Shown here one piece after another: positions 1 to 10,300 of a stretch of 64,000 bases of DNA. The stretch spans positions 10,984,736-11,048,735 of the forward strand of contig JANVCC010000130.1 in NCBI GenBank assembly GCA_025345505.1, in the 5' to 3' direction. The DNA comes from Todiramphus chloris collaris. Taxonomy: Eukaryota > Chordata > Aves > Coraciiformes > Alcedinidae. Every line of letters begins with the position of its first letter. Position 1 is the first letter of the stretch. The position numbers were made by a program, and so were the translations under genes. Under the pieces are notes generated by a model, which saw only the letters and a list, made by a program, of their open reading frames with translations, was not told the origin of the DNA and did no database searches.

Positions 1-134
1 CTCTTCCCTCCTGTCCTCTGAGCTGGAAGCTCATAAAATTAGTGTCTTTGGTCAAACTGATACTTTGCATTTCTGTAAATACTGTATACTCTGAACACAC
101 AAACGATCAGTCTCTCTCCTGTCATTTCTTCTAG

Positions 135-297
135 GCAAAAGGTCTGCTGTGGAATTATTTATAAAGGGCGTTTTGGGGAAGTCCTCATAGACACTCATCT
201 CTTCAAACCTTGCTGTAGTAATAAAAAGTCTGCCACCGAAAAGCCAGAACAAGAAGGACCCCAATCTCCTGCAATCTCCACCCAAGAGGAGTGGTGA
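135..297 (+). CDS. 3'-terminal coding exon of an unidentified gene (partial)
   Basis: A pyrimidine-rich tract ending in a cttctag acceptor (AG at 133-134) is followed by a 54-codon open frame. It starts with one base completing a split codon and closes at TGA 295-297. The encoded tail begins QKVCCGIIYKGRFGEV, continues with a cysteine pair (FKPCCSNKK) and ends in an acidic, proline- and glutamine-rich stretch finishing STQEEW. Two CC pairs followed by a polar tail resemble the cytosolic C-terminus of a membrane protein, but I do not recognise the family. A long sequence with 3'UTR character follows, ending at tandem AATAAA signals, which supports a genuine last exon on the plus strand. In human the neighbours on this side of PICK1 are SOX10 and POLR2F; this tail matches neither as I remember them. 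The rest of the gene lies left of the window. Confidence 0.5.
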
Positions 298-2104
298 CTT
301 CCTTGGATAGCTGCAGAAGGTTACACAGATCCTCTTATTCTCTGGAAAAATACTAGAAAAGTGACTGTTCACTTTGGACACCTGCTATGCTGCCAAAAGA
401 CTATTCCCTAACTGTTTTGGGTTTTACTGCTACAATTCCACAAACTCTGAAGCCAGTTCGTATCTTTTCAGAAAGACTGTACATAGTATTTAAGATGCTG
501 TGGAACACTTAGCAAAGCTGAATGCTGCTGCAAGGTTGTCTAATCTTCCCCCTCTACCCTCCCTCCCACTCACTTCACAAGTGAATATGAGGATGGGTTT
601 TTGTATATTAAAGTATATGTAGTTCATGTTTCTGTATTGAAAGAAGCAGTGGTTCTAAAGCTTTTTTTCTCCCCCTTTTTTTTTTTTAAGTTGGTTGGTA
701 ACCTCCTTTAAATCCCCAAGAAAATATTTCATTCTTAGACATTTATGAGTCGATAAGATGAATTAATACATAGAAATGTTATAAGTCACCTCTCTAGTTA
801 TATAAATATATATTTTTTAAAGGTGTGGAGATCTCACCCTATACTACTGACGTAACAAAGACAAATATTTCATCCCTCTGATGTGACACAGACTGGTAAA
901 CTTCAGACATCTTTACTACAAGTGGTAGTTATCTGAGAAGGCCCCCAACATAAAGTGCTCTTCAGAAGTGGTGGGAGAGCTCTTCTCCTTAGCTAAGGAG
1001 GAAGATTTGCCTAAGAATTTAACATAGTGAAATGGGAGGCTACTTTTAGCCCAGCAAGCAAACACCCTGGGCTTCACGTAGTAACTGACTGGTGATTAAG
1101 GATGGACCGAGAGAGCCATCTCAACACCGAAGCTAGGTGTAGATGATGGCCAAAACTGAGTAACTGCTGTCTGTTGGCCCAATGCAGCTGAAATGTGACC
1201 ACAGGCTAGACTTCATGCTGGTTTTGTGCCTGACATTGAACCAAACCCTTCACTAAGCAAATCAGACTCTGATCCAGGGACATAATCTGAGATTACAGCC
1301 TGGGGTCTGGATTCATGACTGCTGCTCTGGAACCTCTCTGCAGTGTTTCTCTGTGTTTAGGTTTTAGGTTTTTTGTTTCTTTATTTAAACAACCACCAGA
1401 TCAATGCTTTTGTGAATACTGAATATGAATAAGTTCTGTTAAGAATGGTGCTGTGTTCAATCAAGGCAGCTCTGTTTGCATACGTGATCAAAATATAGTA
1501 TGGATTCCCAGACAAACTCGTGTGCAAACCATTGTGACACTCCTTCAAGCTCTGCTTTGCCCATAAGGTGGAGTGCTGCAGTTATAGCTCCCAATTGCTT
1601 CATGTTCCTTTTATGAAGGTTTAACTTCTGTAAGCTGGGAATTCTGCTTTTTGGTTGCTTCTGGTTTTGGGGTGAGGGAAGATTTTTCTTACTATTACTC
1701 TTTTGGGATATTCTACAATGGATTGCTACAAGCTTTCCTTTTTCTGAGAGTCATCGGCATAATACTGTGGTGGGTAGGGCTTAGGACTGGATTTTCATAT
1801 AATCACACTTCCTGAAATGGGAATGCTTAGCAAATGAAAATACAGGTAGGGAAAGATAACACAGGTTTTAAGAGGAGACTCTACCCTCAAAGTTGGTGTG
1901 TCTGGTTTTTTGTTTTGTTTATTTTTTCCTCTCCTTCCACTGGATAAGCCAACCTCTGGAGAGAAAGAACATCAGGGGAAACAGGGCTTTGGCATATCGT
2001 AGCCTTACAGTTTAGAGCTTTCATTGCTCTTACTTTGCTTTTCCTAAACAATCTGAGATTCTGAAGTGAGGACAAAGCTGCCTACCTTGCTTTCATCTGC
2101 AACC

Positions 2105-2170
2105 AGATAGAATCATACAATTGAGGACTTTTGGTTGGAAAAGGCCTTTTTAAGATCATCAAGTCATAGG
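2105..2170 (-). repeat. CR1 LINE 3'-end fragment
   Basis: About 65 bases resemble the reverse complement of the avian CR1 3' terminus: an agaatcata start, then a ttggttggaaaaggcct core and aagatcatcaagtc. It is very short and diverged, and it lies inside the putative 3'UTR. Confidence 0.5.
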
Positions 2171-2560
2171 TTTAATGGATACTTGCTTGTATAACAGCTT
2201 AACTAGGTTGGCTGTGTCTCATAAGGGCTTGAGCAAGAGACCCAGCTGGTTTTGCAGGCACCTGCTTTCATTCAAATTTGTGTTTTCAGCATCAGTAATT
2301 CTGTACATCTAAGGCCACAGTATTGGTGGTAGGACGTGCTCTGATATGGATCATCTCTTCTGTATTTATTTATTTATTGCTAGATTTCAACCGCCAACTG
2401 CTTCCCCTATTCCCTCCCACCTCTTCCATTCCTGGTAGTAATGCAAAATGAACTGTATGTAGTCATGCACTTTGTATTAATGTATTAGAAATCTATGGAA
2501 CCTGTTTTGTACTTTTATACTGTTCAGACACTTGTAATCCAAATTTTTTTTTACTAGGGT

Positions 2561-2570
2561 AATAAATAAA
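2561..2570 (+). other. Tandem poly(A) signals of the left-edge gene
   Basis: Two overlapping AATAAA hexamers follow a T-rich stretch, at the end of the AT-rich 3'UTR-like region. No further plus-strand transcript structure is seen until the PICK1 CpG island. Confidence 0.5.
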
Positions 2571-2589
2571 TTTAGACTTATTTAGAAAA

Positions 2590-5364
2590 TAAATAACTTC
2601 TCTGTTTATTTCAGCTCTGTTCCATTAATTAGACTTACTGTTTGAACCAGCCCAGGCAACCCGTGTCTCTATTTGAACATGTCAATTCAATTTTTTTTTT
2701 GGGTGAGAGAATTCTCTTCCTGTTTAATTTGGAAAGAAGAGTAGAGCAAGGGAAGTTGATGGTGTTTATTATGATAGACAGATGTCTTGGGGCAGAATTA
2801 CACAGCTTTCCCTTGGCACTGCATGTGTGTCAGGCATTCCTTTACTGGGAATGGGTGGTGCTGACATCTGGTGTTCCCAGGGGCCTTGCTCTCTGTCTTG
2901 CTCACCAGCATTCAGTGAAGGCCAGCTGAAGTAGCAGTGGTGAAAGGTTGGTGCTGACAGCATGTGGAAACATCCCTTTCCAGATCCAGTGGGGTTGGTG
3001 GAAGAGACTAGTGGAGCTGGAGCCTGGAGTGTTTCTTCCCACGATAAGCGTAGTCAGCTGGATAAGCTCCAGCAGACTGGTGGGAGCAAGGTCTCTGGCG
3101 GGAGATGGGAGCGAGTAACTGAGTCTAGAAGATTATGAGACTATTCTCTGGTAATAGTGAAAACATTGCATGCAACCTTAAGCGTGATGGCTTGTTGCAA
3201 GAGGCTAGTTTGGACTTCAGTGAAGACACTGATGTATTCCTGCTATGTTGGCTATTTTCTTATAAATTGAGTGCAATGATAAAGATTCATGTAGAAAACA
3301 TTTCAGTGAGAGCCCTGCACAGACTGCAAGACCCCATGATTTTAGTGTGCTAGCATCTGTTGGATGTATTTACATTATCTGCTGTAGATGCCTAAACGTA
3401 CTTTGGGTATGATTCAGTTCACCTAAAATGAAAAACTATGTAAAGTCATGGAAGAGAAGCAGGTGCATCAAAAGGTGGTTTAAACCTAGTGTGTATCCCA
3501 GTCTTTGCAACTTCACCCTTTTTCAAATAACTAATTCCTTTTCCTTCTCTCTTTTACACTGCTGCTGCACACCCATGACTACAGGTACCTGTAGTCAGGT
3601 ACATGTCTGGGTAACTTCCAGATGCTGAGAACATCATGGTCAATGGACCATGGGTCCATTTGTGGAGTAGACAACCTAAGGGAGGGTTACAGCTGCAAAG
3701 GAGGAAACTCCTATGAGAATGCTGGGGAGGCAGGACTTGTCATCTTCAGAGCAATGTGAAATGAAAGCAGGAGAAAAAATCCTGGGTAAAGCCCTCCTGT
3801 GCTTCACCTGAAACAGCTGTCACAAGTGCAAGCATTATAAAGATGTCTTACAGAGGGCCATACTATGCTCAAAAGATGAGAAAAATAAGGCATGTGACAA
3901 GAAGGTATTTTGCTGAAGGTCACTAATGGGCAGAGAGTACCATGATTTCCAAAGCCTGAGCTGAGTTCCTGGTGCTTCTTTTGAAGCAGATTCTGTTTGC
4001 ATGAAGAGTAATTTTATTCTGATTGGAATGATGTGGAAATTTCTTCCTCTCTGACTTCTGCAACACTGAGCCTATAACCTGCTTTCTGAACAGATGACTG
4101 GGTGCCATCCAGCCCCAGTGATTAAACAGTCACAACTCTTCTGAAGCCATATAAAAATTCAGTTGCAATATGATGCAAGAAAAAGGGATGCTCCTTCTAA
4201 GTGGTTCATAATGCCATTTTTAGGTTGTCCAGATGAAGGGTAAGAGTGATCTGCCATGTATTCTGCAGACCTGGTCCTGTGATGGCCAACACAGTTCCCA
4301 GTTTTTGAGCTTTTGTTGGATTTATTTTGTTTCCTCCACATGAGGATCTGGCCACAAGGGGGAAAGGGAAGGTGTATCCAGGTTCCCTTTTTCAGACACT
4401 GGAAGGGGCACCAGAGAAATGCTGCTGGCTTTCTCCATATAAATAGTCTACAGTAACACAAAACCTGTGTTTTCTTGCAGGATAATGATACTTCAGGTTT
4501 GTAAATCTGTTGAGGTACCTGTTTGATTGCATCACATAGCCAATCCAGCCTTTTAAGCAAACCCTGTTTTGCTGTTTGGAGGGGAGGTCACTGTTTGTAT
4601 TTCTACGGGAACGTTCACGTTTGCCTTGACCTGCAATGGCTTTGAATTCTGTTGGTGCAGAACAGGTAAGTTACATGGTTATGGGCCGGCAGAGGAGAGG
4701 GAGTGACATCCTCTGGGAGAAAAAGTGATGCACAAAACACTTGCGTACACCCAGATCCTGAATTTACTTGAAGGGAATGTGGCACTAATAAATACTTCAG
4801 TATTTATTAACAAGAGTTATTTGGAGGATATTTTCTACTGTAACAGAGTGAGACATTCTTGCTACAGGAGTCCATGACCTCTGCTTTGGCCCAGCCTCCT
4901 GCCCAGTAGAAGATTGACTGGAAAGGGACAGACTGCCCAGCTGTCCCAAGCCTTCTGTTCAGGTCATGGGAAAGGGCTATTTATGATGCTGTTCAACCCT
5001 CACCGTTGGCTGTACACTTCTCTTCACCACAGATGCTGTTTCAAATAGTCTCAGCCTTGGTGAGAACCTGGCCCCAGGTCTCTGCTGAAGCACAACACAG
5101 TACTGGGAGAGCTGGGAATAGCCTGGGAAATCTGCTTGTCATGGATGAAACTGCTTAGAGATTTGAAAATTGGGCACTTTAGAGGCTCCAAAGAGGTGTG
5201 GTGCAGGTGGCTTTTATTGCTGACCTCTGCAACACGGCCTGATGATACCAGAGGAAATAGGGATGTTTATGAGGAGGTTTAAAAGCGTTGGTACCCAAGA
5301 GCACTCCAGGAGGCACCAGGGCAGGCACACGTGGCCAAGCAGCCCATCCAGCAGGAGAAAGGGC
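2590..5364. other. Intergenic spacer, no gene recognised
   Basis: No open frame here has splice sites or recognisable protein similarity; the longest frames look like chance frames. I see no RNA gene or long repeat apart from the CR1 copy that begins at its right end. Confidence 0.55.
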
Positions 5365-5720
5365 AGGGAACTGCTTGAAAGAGTCCAGCACAGAGCTGCA
5401 AAGATGACTAAGGGAGCGGAACACCTCCCTTATGAGGAAAAGACTGAGGGAGTGGGGTCTCTTCAGCTTGGAGGAGACTGACGGGTAACTTCATTAATGT
5501 TTATAAATATGTAAAGGGTGAGTGTCAGGAGGAGGGAGCCAGGCTCTTCTTAGTGATGTCCAATGATAGGACAAGGGGCAATGGGTGCAAGCTGGAACAT
5601 AGGAGTTTCCATGTAAACAGGAGAAACTTTTCCCCGGTGAGGGTGACAGAGTGCTGCGACAGGCTGCCCAGGAAAGTTGTGGAGTCTCCGGGGACATCAA
5701 AACCCTCCTCCTCCACAGTG
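5365..5720 (+). repeat. CR1 LINE 3' fragment
   Basis: The plus strand encodes the end of the CR1 reverse-transcriptase frame (LLERVQHRAAKMTKG, then HLPYEEK). This runs into the CR1 3' segment that reads 'gatgtccaatgataggacaaggggcaatgg' style, with a gtgacagagtgctgcgacaggctgccc tail. It is 5'-truncated, as most avian CR1 copies are, and ends around the aaaccctcctcctc stretch. A related but more diverged part may begin near 5245. Confidence 0.8.
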
Positions 5721-6155
5721 TTAGAAAGCAAGGGGGTTGGAAACTCCAATTTTTGTTTCGCTCCTCCTTATTTCAACCCACGGGTCCTTTCTCCTTTTCC
5801 TGACCCCCGCGCTGGGGAGGGGTCATCAGGTGATAGAACAACTGCTGTAGTTTAGCCACAGATACCGGCTTTAGACCCCGAGGTATCTCAGAAACCTAAA
5901 GCAGAGTTGGACATAGCCCAAAACCTGGTCTGGGGGCTGCAGGCCCGGCTCCACCGCTAGTGCCCAGCCTCACCGCACCTCGGCTGGCTGGATGGGCCCG
6001 AAGGCCTTGTGGCAGGAGCACACGAGGCAACCGCAGGGCACTATCTCCCGAGAGTAGCCTTCCGGCAGCCAGGCTTCCTGACCCGGCCGCGCCAGAGCGG
6101 GCTGGCTGGGCGGCCCCCGGGGCGCTACGGGCAGCGCCACCCCTTCGCCTCGCTC

Positions 6156-6166
6156 AAGATGGCGGC
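6156..6166 (+). promoter_or_regulatory. YY1 consensus site with embedded ATG
   Basis: AAGATGGCGGC matches the YY1 consensus exactly. Its ATG at 6159 has a strong Kozak context (A at -3, G at +4) and begins a frame that may read into PICK1 (see findings). Confidence 0.6.
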
Positions 6167-6353
6167 AGGAGCGAGCCGGCCCCGGCCCCGGCCCCGCCCC
6201 CGCGGGACTCTGTTCCCACGGCAACGCGGAGGGGGCGGGGGCCCCACCGGGCGCTCGGGTGCTTCCGGTCTGGCCCCGGCGGCGAGGCGTCGGCGGCCGA
6301 GGGTGCCGGGCGGCAGGTGGCGGCAGGGACCACGCGCCGGGCGGCCGTTTCCG
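6160..6353 (+). other. PICK1: Probable first exon (5') of PICK1
   Basis: The segment lies between the YY1 element and a good donor (CCG|GTGAGA, exon end 6353), and would splice to the acceptor at 7359 in front of exon 2 (7360). The transcription start is not determined; the left boundary is approximate. A weaker alternative donor lies at 6316/6317. Confidence 0.5.
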
Positions 6354-7395
6354 GTGAGACATGGAGCGACCCCCCTCGCCCCTCATCCCCCCGTCAGGGC
6401 CTCCCTGCTGCCGTTGCCCTAGCGGCGATCTCTGTGGGGACGGGGCATGGGGGTCGTGCCTCTCCCTTGTTAGAAGGATTCTTCCCCCCCCCCCCAGCAA
6501 ACAGCCGGCCCGGTGCCCGCCTCTCTGGGTCTATGGGCTGTGGCTGAGGCCTCGGCCCTCACCGTCAGGGCCCAACGCCGAGACTCCCATGTCGGGCACT
6601 TGCCTCGCGACACCCAGGCCCAGCCCGGTGAGGGGGGGCGGGGGCAGAGGGCGGGTGACGAGCAGGGGAGGTAAGGGGCTGTGCCCGGGGCTGCTGCTTG
6701 CCGAGCTGGCGGAGAAGCCCTCGCCCGTCGGCGGCCGGTGGGGTTGGATGTGGCGGTAACTGCCTCGGCAAGCTGCCTCGGCAGCCTCACCTTGCCTCTG
6801 GTGTTGCGGAAGCATGAGTGAAAGCAAAACGTGCCTGCTAATTACTGTACGAAATTAAGTAGAAAATGAAACAGGAAGGCTTGTGCACAGGAAAATAAGG
6901 AGGCTTTTCATGCAAATGAGTTGCAAAAAGCTTTGCGTGGCCTCCCAAGATAGGAGACAAATGTCAAAAAGTGACGTAACTTGCTATGAAGTCAAGGACA
7001 ACATGGGGATGTTTAAGGGATGTATTTACAGATGTAAATATTTGTAGCAGCCATGGTCCTGGTAGGGCATTTGGAGAAGCAGCTTCCATAAAGGACCACC
7101 TTTTGTGCTGTGCTTTGGAAGCATGAGGGGGGGAAGTTGAAATATGCAGCATTCAAACTTGAGGACTTTCTCCTGTCTGGTTTAGAGCTGAGCATCAGAG
7201 ACCCTTGACCTGTTTTGCCACCTTTGATATTAGAATGGAGACTGTGATGTGATGTTCAAAAAAAAGAAGGGGGAATCAACAATCACTACAGGTTGATTCT
7301 CTGCGGTTTTCTATTGAGATCACTGGCTTACTGGGGTTTGTTCTGTTCTTCCTTCACAGAGAGTTCAGTATAAGCAGCTCCCGTTAACTAAAACG

Positions 7396-10300
7396 ATGTT
7401 TGCAGATTTGGACTATGATATTGAGGAAGATAAGATGTGAGTATTTCATCTGTCTTTTCCTGGGTTTTGGCTAACAATAGAAGTAGTCTTTGCAGCCAAG
7501 ACCTAGTGGGAGTAGATAACTTAAGTGCTTCTGATGCTGTTTGCTGAAGAGATGGACTTGCTGTTCAGTGCTGATTTCTTGCTCCCTTTGGGGACTGGGG
7601 ATGAGGTGTCACTGTGCTGGTGACCAAAGGTGAGCACTTTCTGTTGCTCTGCAGTGACTACCCTGCATTTATGATTGCAAAGCAATGTTGACAAATCTGT
7701 TGTGAATTAGTGACCTTAGCGAGACAAAAAGATATTTCTAATAGAGGAAAGATAATAAGACACAAGAAGAGAAACTCTGGACTCCTTAAAGATGTAAGGA
7801 GCAGAACACTCTCATTTCCTGAGCAAGTAGAAGGATTGGTGAGATTAGCAATTAATTTAACATGGAGCACTTGTCTTATATCTCATTTAGGTTGTGCAAG
7901 TTTTCCTTTTGCTCCAGAAGTAAGAGCAGATGAAACACTCTCTAAAGCATGATAATTTGTCCTGTGCCTAGTGATGGATGAGGGTGTCTCTCCCACCTCT
8001 AATCCTTGCATGCAGTCGCAAGAAGGATAGCCCAGAAGGTCCTTCTCCTGGCCCATGTTGATAAGCTCTCTGGTGGAGATAATGTTATGAATTCAAATGT
8101 GCAGTACCTGTTAATGTTTTCAGTTTGTGTCGACTCGAATACCGCATTGGTTTCATACATGTACACCTCTGCCTACTGTTTTCAGTTATTCTTTCCCCAT
8201 TTCTCTTTCCAGGGGGATCCCCACTGTACCTGGGACAGTGACCCTGAAAAAGGACTCTCAGAACCTGATTGGTATCAGCATTGGGGGAGGAGCACAGTAC
8301 TGTCCCTGTCTCTACATTGTCCAGGTGGGCACTCAGGGAGGAAGAAGAATCCATCTTTGTAAGCCAGTGTTAGTCTGAGAGGCAGAAAGCATGGAGAATC
8401 CTATGCACTTGTTCTTCTTAAAGTGGGAAACGTTGTCTCACCTTCCAGTGAAGGAGATTTCCTACCCTAGTGCCATTCTCCTTGGAGAGGATGCCAGAAT
8501 TCATAAGGGAACAGTATGACCTCAACATCAAGAAATCCCGTGCCTGAGGAGGTACATCCCGGAGGCATGAACTTCCTGAGAGAACAAGATGATCAGCCCA
8601 CTTCTTAGGAAGGGGGAAAAACTATGGCTTTATCATCAACAAAGTAGTTAAATTGGAGGAATGCAATTGTTCCTTCTGTATTCTTCAGCCCTGCATTCCC
8701 CTTCCTGATGCTTTTGATTTTGGACTACCTGTGCTCTTTCTCCTCTCCGCCAGGTGTTTGATAACACTCCCGCAGCCTTAGATGGCACTGTAGCAGCTGG
8801 GGATGAAATCACAGGAGTGAATGGGAAGTCCGTTAAAGGGAAGACCAAGGTGGAGGTGGCCAAGATGATACAGATGGTAAAGGTGAGAGGTAGGAGGGGG
8901 CCACTGGAGCTTCTGGGTCATGGTTTACAGTATATTGCCCACTGGTAAAGGAAGCCACTGCTACCTGTTCCCAGCACAGCAGTTTTGGATTTGCTCTTTC
9001 CACAGGGAGAAGTGACGATACACTACAACAAGCTTCAGGCTGACCCAAAGCAGGGCAAGTCTTTGGATATTGGTAAGACTGGCTTATATCTCCCTAGAGT
9101 GTTAAAATGACGTGGAAGGGCAAAAGATTGATCCCAGCTAAACCCAAAGTAAAATTCTTGTTCCATTCTTCCTGTTAACTCAGTCATTTTCAAATGGATG
9201 CTGTCAAAACGAGTAACAGGTTAAAAAAAAATAAAATCCCTTCCTGACTTCGTGAAATAGTCTTGAAAGTTAAATTGAGGATTGACGGTTGTTGCAGGAG
9301 GCTTGGTTTTCTATTCTGTGTTTAGCGTGCATGATGGAACTCAACTAGATAACAATTTTAATACCTGGAAGTTTTGCTCAACTACTGAGATTTTCAGCTG
9401 TAGACAGAAGTGTGTTTATTGAAAAACATTGGTTGCAGTTCCTCACCTTGGAGAACAGTGATGAAATACCTGTCTACACTCAGTTTTGTTGTACAACCGT
9501 AAATTTAGAGAGGGAGGCTTTATTTCTATAACAAAGCCTGTGTTTTGAACTAAGCCTACACAGCTGTCTCCTTTATATGGTCTGCCTTTCTCACTTTCCT
9601 TAAAAAAAAAAAAAATCTGTCTTTTTGCCTTCGTTTCTTTTCATGGTGTTTGAGGTACTAATGAATTGACAGGGATTCAGGAAAATCATGAGGAGTGAGT
9701 TGGCTTTCTGGGGAAACAGAAGTGTGGTTAGAATATGGTATTTTCCAGAGATGCTGAACACTGTGGCTCCAGCTGAGTTCTTGGGAGCTGCAGGCACTTG
9801 ACACTCCTGCAAGTTTGCCTCTAAATGAATGTAGCTGAGTCACCTGATTGCAAAGAGGGCGTAACTGTCCCTAGTGATTTATAGGGTCTGACCAGCACAG
9901 ACAGAAATTAATTCCATCAAGGATACACAAAAGGATTTAACTAAGATTCAAAAGATAAAAATGAGTAAAGGGATAACTTTGAGTATTAAATCCCTTTTTG
10001 TCTTGCTTTCAACCTCATATCCTGACCTCAGCTGAAGTAATAGAGCAAGTAGTATAAGCAAAGTTTAGTTCCAAATATCATGATAGGTAGCTTATAGCAA
10101 AGTGATCGATTGGAATAATCTTCCAAAAGAAGTGCTGGAGCTCTATGGGTTGAAGCATTTACGCTGTGAGAGCAAAACAAAGGCAGGATAGAAGATGTGC
10201 TACATGCATCTGGACCAAGCATCTAGTTTCTGTGGTATTCTTTTTCTGCTTACTACCTCAATAGTGAGTTCAGTTCAGTTTAGTCAATGCCTGAGAAGCC

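Larger units (their letters stand above)
298..2585 (+). other. 3'UTR of the unidentified left-edge gene
   Basis: About 2.3 kb of AT-rich, stop-dense sequence follows the TGA at 297, with no supported exon on either strand. It contains a T-rich tract (about 661-690), a (TTTA)n run near 2361-2380, and a short CR1 3'-end fragment near 2105. It ends at overlapping AATAAA signals (2561-2566 and 2565-2570). The extent is inferred from the last poly(A) signal; earlier cleavage sites could also be used. Confidence 0.45.
5930..6760. promoter_or_regulatory. CpG island promoter of PICK1
   Basis: The sequence becomes abruptly GC- and CpG-rich, with GC boxes and no TATA box, typical of a broadly expressed vertebrate promoter. 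A perfect YY1 element, AAGATGGCGGC, lies at 6156-6166. YY1 sites of this type usually sit at or just after the start site and contain a potential initiator ATG. Just downstream is a (GGCCCC)-type repeat at about 6175-6200. The first PICK1 intron probably begins at the good donor GTGAGA at 6354. Confidence 0.7.

Noticed and set aside
5960-6830. Many open frames on both strands across the PICK1 CpG island
   Set aside because: They arise from the lack of A/T-rich stop codons in a CpG island. Only the frame containing the YY1 ATG is retained, as a finding rather than a gene.
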